In this document: piece after piece, positions 33,654 through 41,825 of the stretch | Layout of the letters: each line of letters begins with the position of its first letter | Position numbering within the stretch: the first letter of the stretch is position 1 | NCBI RefSeq assembly: GCF_016482785.1 | Contig: NZ_JAEMXM010000009.1 | Location: 118,265-182,264 of the forward strand | Length of the DNA stretch: 64,000 bases | Direction of reading: 5' to 3' | Source: Paenibacillus alkalitolerans | GTDB taxonomy: Bacteria; Bacillota; Bacilli; Paenibacillales; YIM-B00363 | Translations under genes and position numbers: made by a program | The notes under the pieces: generated by a model | The model's input: only the letters and a program-made list of their open reading frames with translations | Database searches by the model: none | What the model was told of the DNA's origin: nothing

Positions 33654-35003
33654 TTGACAGTGAAAATAAGAAAACGGATGGCGCTTTCACTTGCGTTGAC
33701 TCTCGCAGCCGGCTTGTTTGCGGGCTGCGCGGGAAGTACCGAAAATACCGGAAATACCGGAAATGCCGGAACCGAACCGGGAGCCGGAGAAAAGCAAGCT
33801 GCGGAAGGAAAGGTCGTTAAACTGAAAATGTGGGGCGGCGTCCCGGCCGAAGCGGGTCCGCAGGCGGTTGTTGACGCATGGAATGCGGAGCATCCCGACA
33901 TTCAGGTGGAGTATGAGCGCTTCGTAAACGACGACGCCGGCAACATGAAGCTGGATACGGCGCTGACGACCGGACAAGGCGCGGACTTATACGTCAATTA
34001 CACGCTGCCGCGTTTGAAGAAGCGGATAGACGGCGGATTAGCTCTCGACCTGAGCCAGTTCTCCGATTACAATATCGACGAAAGAATGGGTCCGGACGCG
34101 AAATTGTGGCAGGTTGACGGCAAATACTACGGGATGCCGACGAAGAAAAACATGACGTTCGTATGGCTGAACAAGAACGCGCTCGATGAAGCAGGCCTGC
34201 CGATTCCTCCGCTCGATTGGACTTGGTCCGATCTTAGGGAATACGCAAAGAAGCTCAACAAAGATAAAATGTGGGGACTCGTGCGGCACGACGCCGTATT
34301 TATGAGCCAGTTCGACAGCGCGCTCGCTTCTGTCGGCGTAACGAAAGCGGACGGCACCTCCAATCTGGATCACCCGCTCATGAAGGAAGGCTTTCAAATT
34401 TGGCACGACATGATGTTCGTCGACAAGACGACGCCGCAATTCGGCGAGCAGATCACGAGCAAGATGCCGGTGGACACGATGTTCCTCAAGGGCGAAGCGG
34501 CCATGCTGAACGCAGGCGAGTTCATCTTCCGCAACGCGAATAACTTGACCGATTATCCCCGCGATTTCAAAATCGCTTTCGCGGCGGCGCCGAGAATTTC
34601 GGCATCGCAAACCGATGCGAAGTATCCGGGCGGTTTGGGCGACGTCATCTCGATCAATCCGAAATCGCCAAACACGGAAGCCGCTTGGGAATTCCTGAAG
34701 TGGTACGCGGACGGCGGCATGCTTCCGTTGGCGTCGGGCGGTCGGATTCCTTCCTCGAACGCGGTTAATTCGGACGATGCCATCAACTTGCTGTTGAAAG
34801 GCGTAGAAGATCTGTACGACATCGATTCGCTTAAGAATGTCGTGTTCGGCGAGTTCCCGACTTTCGTAGACTCGCTGCCGCAGCAGGTGGTCGATTTCCG
34901 CAAAGAGCAATACGAGAAGTACTTCCTGCAGCAAACCGACGTGGACAGCGCGTTGGCCGATATGGTCAAGAAGCATAACGAATTTATGAAGCAAAACAAA
35001 TAG
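33654..35003 (+). CDS. ABC sugar-binding lipoprotein, copy 2
   Basis: A 449-residue paralogue of 29385 that begins with TTG where copy 1 has ATG. Lipobox FAGC is kept, but the linker is reduced to ENTGNTGNAG. The mature region is close to copy 1 throughout (KMWGGVPAEAGPQAVVDAWN is the same in both). It is followed directly by two permease genes, making this the complete binding-protein, permease, permease set; an ATPase is missing as in the first transporter. Differences between the copies are spread over the protein, so ligand preference may have diverged. Confidence 0.92.
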   Translation: MTVKIRKRMALSLALTLAAGLFAGCAGSTENTGNTGNAGTEPGAGEKQAAEGKVVKLKMWGGVPAEAGPQAVVDAWNAEHPDIQVEYERFVNDDAGNMKLDTALTTGQGADLYVNYTLPRLKKRIDGGLALDLSQFSDYNIDERMGPDAKLWQVDGKYYGMPTKKNMTFVWLNKNALDEAGLPIPPLDWTWSDLREYAKKLNKDKMWGLVRHDAVFMSQFDSALASVGVTKADGTSNLDHPLMKEGFQIWHDMMFVDKTTPQFGEQITSKMPVDTMFLKGEAAMLNAGEFIFRNANNLTDYPRDFKIAFAAAPRISASQTDAKYPGGLGDVISINPKSPNTEAAWEFLKWYADGGMLPLASGGRIPSSNAVNSDDAINLLLKGVEDLYDIDSLKNVVFGEFPTFVDSLPQQVVDFRKEQYEKYFLQQTDVDSALADMVKKHNEFMKQNK

Positions 35004-35015
35004 ATGACGGACAGC

Positions 35016-35054
35016 AGGGAGGATAGGTTCGCGCCGCTCCTCCCTTCTTATTTC
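35016..35054 (+). terminator. Attenuator-like hairpin after binding-protein copy 2
   Basis: AGGGAGGA (35016-35023) pairs with TCCTCCCT (35038-35045), followed by TCTTATTT. Same structure as 30774-30812. It lies between the lipoprotein and permease genes. Confidence 0.55.
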
Positions 35055-35090
35055 CGCTAGGGAGAACCGCCGATTGGGAGGTAAAGCGTT

Positions 35091-35969
35091 ATGGTCAACT
35101 GGAGAACTAAAGAGCGGTTGTCGGGATATATTTTCATCGCACCGAATTTGCTCGGCGTATTATTCTTCTTCGTCGTGCCGGCACTGTTTTCGTTCGCACT
35201 TCTGTTTACGAATTATCAATTTTCCAATCCGGACGTCCGCTTCGTCGGCTTGGACAATTTGAGACGGCTGTTTCAAGACGAATTGTTTTACATGTCGCTG
35301 AAGAACACACTCATCTTTCTCGCTTCTGTGCCGGTATCGATCGGGCTCGCTTTTCTCGTGGCGCTTGTGCTCAACAAGAACGTGTATATGAAATCGCTGC
35401 TGCGGGCGATGTTTTTTATGCCGTACATCACAAGCGGCATTGCGATTGCGTTCGTTTGGATGCTGTTGTTTCAACCGTCGCAAGGGCCTATCAACCAATT
35501 CCTGAAAGCGGTCGGCGTGCAAGGTCCGCCGGGATGGTTTTCGACGACGGACACTTCGATGTACGCCATCGACATAATTTGGATTTGGTATATGCTCGGA
35601 TATTTCATGATCATTTACTTGGCCGCGCTGCAGGAGCTTTCTTCGGAATTGCTTGAAGCTGCCAAAATCGACGGCGCCCGCACATGGAGCACCATCCGGC
35701 ACATCATATGGCCGCTCGTCAGTCCGACGACGTTCCTGCTGCTAATTACGGGATTGATCATGTCGATCAAGACGTTCGGCATCATTCAGGCGATTACGCA
35801 GGGCGGGCCGAGCAACAGCACGACGATCGTATCCCTGTACGTTTACAGAACGGCATTCAGTTATTACGAAATGGGGTACGCTTCAGCCATCTCATGGGTC
35901 TTATTTTCGATGATACTTGTCATTACGCTGATTCAATGGGCCGTGCAGAAAAAATGGGTGCATTATTGA
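35091..35969 (+). CDS. ABC sugar transporter permease, UgpA/LacF-type
   Basis: A 292-residue permease with six helices. The N-terminal RLSGYIFIAPNLLGVLFFFVVPALF and the EAA loop ELLEAAKIDGARTWSTIRHIIWPL near residue 185-208 are typical of MalF-like subunits. TTGGGAGGTAAAG lies before the ATG. Together with 35990 and the lipoprotein at 33654 it should import an oligosaccharide, perhaps the product fed to the GH9-like enzyme encoded next. Confidence 0.92.
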   Translation: MVNWRTKERLSGYIFIAPNLLGVLFFFVVPALFSFALLFTNYQFSNPDVRFVGLDNLRRLFQDELFYMSLKNTLIFLASVPVSIGLAFLVALVLNKNVYMKSLLRAMFFMPYITSGIAIAFVWMLLFQPSQGPINQFLKAVGVQGPPGWFSTTDTSMYAIDIIWIWYMLGYFMIIYLAALQELSSELLEAAKIDGARTWSTIRHIIWPLVSPTTFLLLITGLIMSIKTFGIIQAITQGGPSNSTTIVSLYVYRTAFSYYEMGYASAISWVLFSMILVITLIQWAVQKKWVHY

Positions 35970-35989
35970 GGAAGGGAGGGGGCGACCCG

Positions 35990-36823
35990 ATGCGTATTAC
36001 AGCCGTTTCATGGAACAAGAGCTTGGTCACCCTTATCATGCTGGCGCTGGGCGTGCTGATGATTCTCCCTTTCGCGTGGATGATCAGCACTTCCTTCAAA
36101 AGCCCGGCGGAGGTGTTCGTCTACCCGATCCAATGGGTGCCCGACCGGTTGGAGTGGAAGCATCATTTGAAAGTGTGGACCGGAGATCAAAGCTTTGCGA
36201 AATACTATTTCAATTCCATAAAAATATCGGTTATCGCTACGATTGGCGCCACATTTTTGTCGGCGTTCGCGGCGTACGGGTTTTCCCGCGTCGAATTCAA
36301 GGGCAGGGACACGCTGTTTGTGTTCTACTTGTCGATGATGATGGTTCCGCCGCAGGTGCTGTTCGTTCCGAAATTCATCATGTTCGACTGGATGGGTATC
36401 TACAACACGCATTGGGCGTTGATTTTACCCGGATTGTTCAGTATTTTCGGCGTGTTTTTGCTGCGGCAGTTTTTTATCGGAATACCGAAGGAAATTACGG
36501 AAGCGGCTTTTATCGACGGCGCCGGACATTTCCGCATATTTTTCCGCTTGCTGCTTCCGTTGGCCAAGCCCGCGCTCGCGACATTTATGATCATCGATTT
36601 CTCCTGGCATTGGAACGATTACGAGAATGCGCTCGTGTTTTTGACCGACAGCGATTTGTACACCGTTCCTCTCGGATTGCAAAATTTTATTTTGGAATAC
36701 AACATCGACTATAACGGCATGATGGCGGCCGCGACGGCCGGCATTATACCGATGCTCATTATTTTCGTTCTCGGCCAAAAGTACATCATTGAGGGCATTT
36801 CCAGCTCGTCCGTGAAAGGCTGA
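35990..36823 (+). CDS. ABC sugar transporter permease, UgpE/LacG-type
   Basis: A 277-residue MalG-like permease with six helices, PFAWMISTSFKSPAEVF near the start and EAA loop EITEAAFIDGAGHFRIFFRLLLPLAKPAL near residue 170-198. The ATG at 35990 with GAAGGGAGGGGG upstream is preferred; the longer frame overlaps the preceding permease gene. It ends with IIEGISSSSVKG, the usual family end, followed after 16 bases by the GH9-like gene. Confidence 0.92.
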   Translation: MRITAVSWNKSLVTLIMLALGVLMILPFAWMISTSFKSPAEVFVYPIQWVPDRLEWKHHLKVWTGDQSFAKYYFNSIKISVIATIGATFLSAFAAYGFSRVEFKGRDTLFVFYLSMMMVPPQVLFVPKFIMFDWMGIYNTHWALILPGLFSIFGVFLLRQFFIGIPKEITEAAFIDGAGHFRIFFRLLLPLAKPALATFMIIDFSWHWNDYENALVFLTDSDLYTVPLGLQNFILEYNIDYNGMMAAATAGIIPMLIIFVLGQKYIIEGISSSSVKG

Positions 36824-36839
36824 CAGGAGGTCGCTATAT

Positions 36840-39671
36840 TTGAATGAAAGCAATTTGGCGTTCGGCAAACCGGTGCATGCAAGCTCGTTCAATAATCCGT
36901 ACGTGCCGCCGCTGGCAGTGAGCGGTACCGTCTCGGAAGCGCGGCGGTGGGAGCCTTCCGCCTGTGCCGAAGGACCGCACTGGCTGGAGGTGGACCTGCT
37001 CGAAGCCGTGCCGGTCGGCGGAGTTTCGCTTTACTTCTGGCCGACGGGATCGCCGGACGACTCCGTCCGGTTCGAGTTGAAGCGCAGATTGCATCAGCAA
37101 TGGGAAGTGATTCCCGGCACGCTGTACTCGAGAGAATTCACGGGACCGGTTCACCTGCGGTTTCCGGTTCCGGTGCACGCGGACGCGATCCGGATCTGCT
37201 TCAAGGAGGCGTTCTTGAGCGTAGCGGAGTTTCAAATCCATCCGCCGGGATGTACCGCTAAGCCGCCGGCTGTGCTCACCGAAGCCGTGTTGGAGCAGGT
37301 GCGCAAGAACGCCGATTACAACGCGGGCGTAAGAGTTTGGGTTTCCCAATTCGGATATCACCCGGATCACAAGAAACAAGTCGTCTATAATTTCGAAGGC
37401 TTCAGGAAGGCGGTAACCTTCGCCGTCAAGCGGGCCGACAATGGCGCGGCCGTATTCATCGGCCGCCTTCAAACCGTGAACGACGATTTCGGACAATTTC
37501 AAACCGGAGATTTTTCTGCGCTAACCGAGCCTGGGGAATATTACATCGAAATCGGCTCCGACCGGTCGTTCGGCACGTTCCGCATCGAAAGCGGACTTTG
37601 GAGCGAATACCAAAAGCAAGTGGCCATGCATTATTTCGGAGTGCGCAGAATCGGGGAAGACAGTGTAATAGGCGATTACGGCGACACGATGGCCGTCCGT
37701 TGGGACGACGCCCGGTATGCGGACGGAAGCTACAGGTATATAGGCAAAGGCTTTGCGGACGGCGACGACTTGAGACGTTTCGCCAACGGCTCCCTCGTCG
37801 TTGCGCAATATTGCCTGCTGAAGCAAAGCGAACCGTTCTGGGACACGGCGGATTGGATTTACGAGCAGGTGAGATGGGGGCTCGACGGCACGCTGTCGTT
37901 TCTCGGCAAGAACGGCCTGCTGGAAGCCGCGCTGCACGTGCGCACTCCGGACATCCATTATGGGACGGACGGCGAGTTCGACAACGGAGACGAAGGGTTG
38001 ATTATCGATCCGATTCGCGACGAGGAACAGAACGCCCATGAATATAACGAATGGAACAAGGAAACGATCTACACCTCGCTGCTGCTCGGTCCGGCGGAAG
38101 CCTGCATCACGTACTACGACCGGGATCCGGAGTTTTTCGAACGGGTCAAGCAGTTGGTCATACGCGGATACGAGAACATCAAGCGCATGATTGACCCGTT
38201 TCCGCACAAATATTCGCTTTCTTCATGGATGTGGCTCAATGCGCTGTTGTTCAAGCTGACGGGAGATCCGTCATATAGAGATACGGCGGTACGGGAAGCG
38301 GACCGGTTCATGGAGCTGCAGGTAGAGCAATGGCATGGAAACGCCGAAGTGTCGGCGCGCGGATGGTTTCGCTACATTGGACCAGAGGAAGCCGATCCGT
38401 GGGAAGGGCGATCGCCGCGCTACGGCAAATGCACCGATCCGGACAGCGCGACCCGCAGCCCTTGGGGCGAAAAGCCCGAGCAGGAAATCATGATCGTTCC
38501 GTGGATTTATCAAGGCTTGTTCCGCATTGCGCAGTTGATTCCGGATGAGGGAGACACGGAGCGGTGGAAGCGATCGATTCGGTCGTATGCCCGAGATTAT
38601 TTGCTGCGGATTTCGAAGCGCAACGTGTTCGGTTTGACGCCGATGAAGGCGGGCAGCAAAGGGCTGATCCGCCGGCACAGCAATCTCAGCTACCAATATC
38701 ATGGGGAAATCGGGCGCATGTTCCATCAATTGGCCAACGGCGCCTTCCTGATGAAGGCGGGCAAGTGGCTGAACGATCAGGAATTGATCGACGCGGCATG
38801 GAAGCACGCTTATTACTTCACCGGCTGCAATCCGCACGGCGTGGGCGCCATATACGGTCTTTCGTCCAATATTCCGTCGCAGCAATACAAGGCCGATACG
38901 GTCGGCAAAGCGTATCCGGGCGGCACGGTGAACGGTTTCAACTGCGTGTCGGCCGTGAACGATTATCCGCGGTTTCAGTATTGGGAGTATTACGGGTACG
39001 CCAATCTGGCGAATTTGTGGTTTGCGTCGGAGATCCCGGCGGAATCGTTCGCGAGCCCGGTCGAGCTGTGGCCGCGGCAAATAACGGAAGCGCCGCATTC
39101 GAACGGCGCAGAGCATCGTCTGCATCCGTTTCCCGTACGCTGCAAGGGAGGCTTTGCCTACCGCTTCATGGCGATAGTGAGGGACGACAAGCAAAACCGG
39201 GTCCGCTGGTATGTAAACGGGGTGATGGGCGGCGGTCCGCGATCGGGAACGATTTCGGAAGACGGCCTGTTTGAGGCTCCGTTCGTAACGGAAGAGACCG
39301 TGGTCGCGATTCGCGCGGAAAGCGAGGCGAATCCCGGCGCAAGCGCCGAAACACGCATTATGGTGATGCCGGCGCCGGGGCGGGTGCCGGATGTGCGGCT
39401 CAGGACGGAAAGCGGGGCTGTCGTACTGGAGTGGGAGCCGGCTGACGGCAATGTGTCGGGATATACAGTATGGATGAGGCACCCTGTTACGGATGCGTAC
39501 GCGGGAACCATTTTCGAGCGCATCGGGGCCGTCGGTCCGGCGCAGCAACACCGTTATACTCATGCCGCTCCGGAGCCGGCGGGGACTGAATTTATGGTCA
39601 GGGCATATTATAGAAACAACGGGAAAAATTACGGCTTCGGCCCGGATTCGAACATCGTGGTTTTGGAATAA
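36840..39671 (+). CDS. GH9-like (cellulase-fold) enzyme with discoidin, Ig-like and fibronectin III domains, cytoplasmic
   Basis: A 943-residue multidomain protein starting with TTG after AGGAGGT. Residues about 5-135 form a discoidin-like domain, 165-248 an Ig-like domain of the type that precedes GH9 barrels (VSQFGYHPDHKKQVVYN), 255-760 an (alpha/alpha)6 barrel, then an Ig-like segment and a C-terminal fibronectin III-like domain. In classical GH9 enzymes the catalytic pair lies in DAGD; here the corresponding stretch is GFADGDDLRRF near 304-314. Near the barrel end is YWEYYGYANLANLWFA, with a Glu in the place of the acid. There is no signal peptide, unlike most GH9 cellulases, so it probably acts on imported oligosaccharide. 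The substrate is unknown. Confidence 0.75.
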   Translation: MNESNLAFGKPVHASSFNNPYVPPLAVSGTVSEARRWEPSACAEGPHWLEVDLLEAVPVGGVSLYFWPTGSPDDSVRFELKRRLHQQWEVIPGTLYSREFTGPVHLRFPVPVHADAIRICFKEAFLSVAEFQIHPPGCTAKPPAVLTEAVLEQVRKNADYNAGVRVWVSQFGYHPDHKKQVVYNFEGFRKAVTFAVKRADNGAAVFIGRLQTVNDDFGQFQTGDFSALTEPGEYYIEIGSDRSFGTFRIESGLWSEYQKQVAMHYFGVRRIGEDSVIGDYGDTMAVRWDDARYADGSYRYIGKGFADGDDLRRFANGSLVVAQYCLLKQSEPFWDTADWIYEQVRWGLDGTLSFLGKNGLLEAALHVRTPDIHYGTDGEFDNGDEGLIIDPIRDEEQNAHEYNEWNKETIYTSLLLGPAEACITYYDRDPEFFERVKQLVIRGYENIKRMIDPFPHKYSLSSWMWLNALLFKLTGDPSYRDTAVREADRFMELQVEQWHGNAEVSARGWFRYIGPEEADPWEGRSPRYGKCTDPDSATRSPWGEKPEQEIMIVPWIYQGLFRIAQLIPDEGDTERWKRSIRSYARDYLLRISKRNVFGLTPMKAGSKGLIRRHSNLSYQYHGEIGRMFHQLANGAFLMKAGKWLNDQELIDAAWKHAYYFTGCNPHGVGAIYGLSSNIPSQQYKADTVGKAYPGGTVNGFNCVSAVNDYPRFQYWEYYGYANLANLWFASEIPAESFASPVELWPRQITEAPHSNGAEHRLHPFPVRCKGGFAYRFMAIVRDDKQNRVRWYVNGVMGGGPRSGTISEDGLFEAPFVTEETVVAIRAESEANPGASAETRIMVMPAPGRVPDVRLRTESGAVVLEWEPADGNVSGYTVWMRHPVTDAYAGTIFERIGAVGPAQQHRYTHAAPEPAGTEFMVRAYYRNNGKNYGFGPDSNIVVLE

Positions 39672-39799
39672 GCGCCGCCTCGCAAAACGGTGGTATACCG
39701 TGGAGCCAAGCTTCAAAATCAAGCTGATTGCCGGTTTATCCGTCACAAGGCGACTTTGGTCCGGTAAAGTATAAGTACAGAAGATTTGCCCGTACAGGC

Positions 39800-39828
39800 A
39801 CGATTAGGCATTCGCCCTCATACATTGT
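39800..39828 (+). promoter_or_regulatory. Candidate sigma-E-type promoter before sigK
   Basis: CATACATT (39821-39828) matches the sigma-E -10 consensus exactly; a weak -35-like GCACGATT lies at 39800-39807 with a 13-base gap. Mother-cell sigma-E transcription of sigK is known in Bacillus. The -35 is poor, so this is tentative. Confidence 0.4.
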
Positions 39829-39892
39829 AGTGATGCTCCATCCGTACTGCCCCTGCGTGGGAACGGGGCAAAACTTCAGGGGGTGTTCCGTC

Positions 39893-40594
39893 GTGCCGGG
39901 TTTATTCGCAACGATTGCATTGTTTATTAAGCAACTCATGCTGTTGGTTTCCTATGTGAAGAACAACGCCTTCCCGCAGCCTCTCACCGAAGAAGAAGAG
40001 ATGAAGCACTTGAAACGGATGGCCGAAGGAAACCAAGAATCCCGAAACATTCTGATCGAGCACAACCTCCGTCTCGTCGCTCACATTGTCAAGAAGTTCG
40101 ACAATACGGGGGAAGACCTTGAAGATTTGATATCGATCGGAACCATTGGACTTATCAAAGCGATCGAAAGCTTTCAGCCGGACAAAGGGACCAAGCTTGC
40201 GACATTCTCCGCGAGATGCATTGAGAACGAAATATTGATGCACTTGCGATCCTTGAAGAAAACGAGAAAAGACGTTTCGCTGCATGACCCGATCGGTACG
40301 GACAAAGAAGGGAACGAAATAACTCTTATAGATATTTTGGGAACGGAATCGGATGAAGTCGTCGATAAGGTGCAGCTGAAAATTGAGAAGAGTAAAATTT
40401 ATCAAAATCTCGATATTCTTGACGAGCGGGAGCAGGAGGTCATCAAAGGCCGCTTCGGTCTGGAGCACGGGGGCGAGGAGCGGACGCAAAGGGAAATCGC
40501 CAAAGAACTCGGCATTTCTCGTTCGTACGTGTCGAGGATAGAAAAGCGGGCGTTGATGAAGCTGTATCATGAGTTTTATAAGGCGAAGAAGTGA
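39893..40594 (+). CDS. sigK: Sporulation sigma factor sigma-K, pro-form, uninterrupted
   Basis: A 233-residue sigma-70-family factor used for late mother-cell transcription. [70 protein letters not shown] and [20 protein letters not shown] are nearly those of B. subtilis SigK. A GTG at 39893 with CAGGGGG upstream gives a hydrophobic 20-residue pro-sequence before YVKNN, the site where SpoIVFB cleaves. The gene is continuous, with no skin-type insertion. A strong terminator follows. It is read in the same direction as the GH9 gene but has its own promoter candidate. Confidence 0.96.
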   Translation: MPGLFATIALFIKQLMLLVSYVKNNAFPQPLTEEEEMKHLKRMAEGNQESRNILIEHNLRLVAHIVKKFDNTGEDLEDLISIGTIGLIKAIESFQPDKGTKLATFSARCIENEILMHLRSLKKTRKDVSLHDPIGTDKEGNEITLIDILGTESDEVVDKVQLKIEKSKIYQNLDILDEREQEVIKGRFGLEHGGEERTQREIAKELGISRSYVSRIEKRALMKLYHEFYKAKK

Positions 40595-40625
40595 CAAGGA
40601 GGGGCGTTTCCCTCCTTGTTTTTTG
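40594..40625 (+). terminator. Rho-independent terminator after sigK
   Basis: ACAAGGAGGG (40594-40603) pairs with CCCTCCTTGT (40610-40619) around GCGTTT, followed by TTTTTTG. It also lies at the 3' side of the convergent LacI gene. Confidence 0.92.
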
Positions 40626-40633
40626 TTTTGATC

Positions 40634-41626
40634 CTACAAAGATTCACCTGTAACGATTTGATGCTGCAAAAGCAACACATTCAAATGCTTATTGTGTTTT
40701 CCGTTGATTTCATCAAGCAAGCGATTCACTGCTGTTATTCCTATGTCGCTTACAGGGTATCGTACGGTGCTTATTTTCGGAGAAATATATTTCAACATAT
40801 CGATATGATCGAAACCCATGAGACCTACCTGCTCAGGAACTCTTATTTTGTTTTTCTTAAAATAATTTAGCACCTCTAATGCATAGATATCCGCAGGGCA
40901 GACAATTGCTTTTTTCGGATGAGATTGCAGATCCATTTGGCTAATAACCTTGATGTAATCCGAATCAATGATGACTAACGGCTCCTTTTTTCCCATCTCC
41001 AATAAACCTTCTCGACAACCGGCCAATCTTTCTTCCAGTGTGTAGAGGTTGACCTCGCCTCTACGCGCTAACGGAGGACAAACATATATAATTTCTTCGT
41101 AACCTTGGCTTACAGCATGTTTCACAGCGTCTTTCATAGATTCACGTTCGTGAATGCCGACATAGGTCCATTGGCCGGAAATACGATTTCCAATTGTGAC
41201 GATGGGAATCTGTAAATCGGCTAATTCTTTTTCAAATTCATGTCCGAACTGTACGCTGAACATGATAATTCCGTCTACTTGCCGGGTTTTGAAAAACTCC
41301 AGCGCTTTCCTCTCATTTTGCGGGTCGTTATGAGTAAAAATAGGGAAAACGACATACCCTAGTTCCCTAGCCTTCACTTCAATGGCATTCATTAACTGAG
41401 CAAAATATTGATTGCGGACATCAAATAAAATGACACCGAGCGTCATTGACCGACCTTTGGCAAGACCTCGCGCCAAATGATTCGGGGTATAGTTTAACTC
41501 CTTCGCTACTTTGAGAATCATTTCTTTGGACTTCTCGCTAACGCCTGGCCTTGCATTCAACGCACGGTCGACGGTACCTTCGGAAACCTTGCATATCCGA
41601 GCGATATCTTTAATGGTGACTGTCAT
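40634..41626 (-). CDS. LacI-family regulator next to the GH51 gene
   Basis: A 330-residue LacI-type protein with helix-turn-helix TIKDIARICKVSEGTVDRALN near residues 4-24 and hinge region PNHLARGLAKGRSMTLGV. The ATG at 41626 is chosen because AAAGGAG lies just upstream and the domain begins there. The sensor domain is of the sugar-binding type. It is divergent from the arabinofuranosidase gene, and two CGTGTxCGCACACG palindromes lie between them, so it likely represses both until an arabinose-containing ligand binds; the ligand is inferred. Confidence 0.9.
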   Translation of the reverse strand: MTVTIKDIARICKVSEGTVDRALNARPGVSEKSKEMILKVAKELNYTPNHLARGLAKGRSMTLGVILFDVRNQYFAQLMNAIEVKARELGYVVFPIFTHNDPQNERKALEFFKTRQVDGIIMFSVQFGHEFEKELADLQIPIVTIGNRISGQWTYVGIHERESMKDAVKHAVSQGYEEIIYVCPPLARRGEVNLYTLEERLAGCREGLLEMGKKEPLVIIDSDYIKVISQMDLQSHPKKAIVCPADIYALEVLNYFKKNKIRVPEQVGLMGFDHIDMLKYISPKISTVRYPVSDIGITAVNRLLDEINGKHNKHLNVLLLQHQIVTGESL

Positions 41627-41650
41627 ATCCGGCTCCTTTAAGATAAATGA

Positions 41651-41666
41651 CCGTGTACGCACACGG
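41651..41666. promoter_or_regulatory. LacI-type operator near the regulator start, near-perfect palindrome
   Basis: CCGTGTACGCACACGG is symmetrical except for the inner pair. It lies 25 bases upstream of the minus-strand regulator start and shares its core with the operator at 41782. Confidence 0.75.
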
Positions 41667-41736
41667 AGTAATTATTGATTATTTTATTACATGACATCAG
41701 TAATAGCAAGGGATTAGCAGTGTTTTTGATTTTTTG

Positions 41737-41765
41737 TTGACAAAACAAAATATTCGAGATATATT
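41737..41765 (+). promoter_or_regulatory. Sigma-A promoter of the arabinofuranosidase gene
   Basis: TTGACA (41737-41742) and TATATT (41760-41765) are separated by 17 bases. The operator at 41782-41797 lies just downstream of the expected start of transcription, suited to repression. Confidence 0.75.
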
Positions 41766-41781
41766 GCCGTTGTATCAATCA

Positions 41782-41797
41782 TCGTGTGCGCACACGA
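41782..41797. promoter_or_regulatory. LacI-type operator, perfect 16-bp palindrome
   Basis: TCGTGTGCGCACACGA is a perfect palindrome with central GCGC-containing core, placed just after the GH51 promoter. A related site is at 41651. Confidence 0.8.
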
Positions 41798-41825
41798 AAA
41801 TAATTGGTTAGGGGAACGTGGATCG

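Larger units (their letters stand above)
33545..35075 (+). repeat. Duplicated promoter-lipoprotein-attenuator unit, copy 2
   Basis: Counterpart of 29277-30832, starting in the last codons of the response regulator gene (AGAAAACAAAAATCGTTCTATTC) and ending at CCGATT just before the permease gene ribosome site. The leader, coding region and 3' hairpin are all similar. Confidence 0.85.

Noticed and set aside
38271-39746. 491-codon minus-strand open frame opposite the GH9-like gene
   Set aside because: Arg/His-rich with no recognisable motif; the plus strand carries a clear multidomain enzyme.
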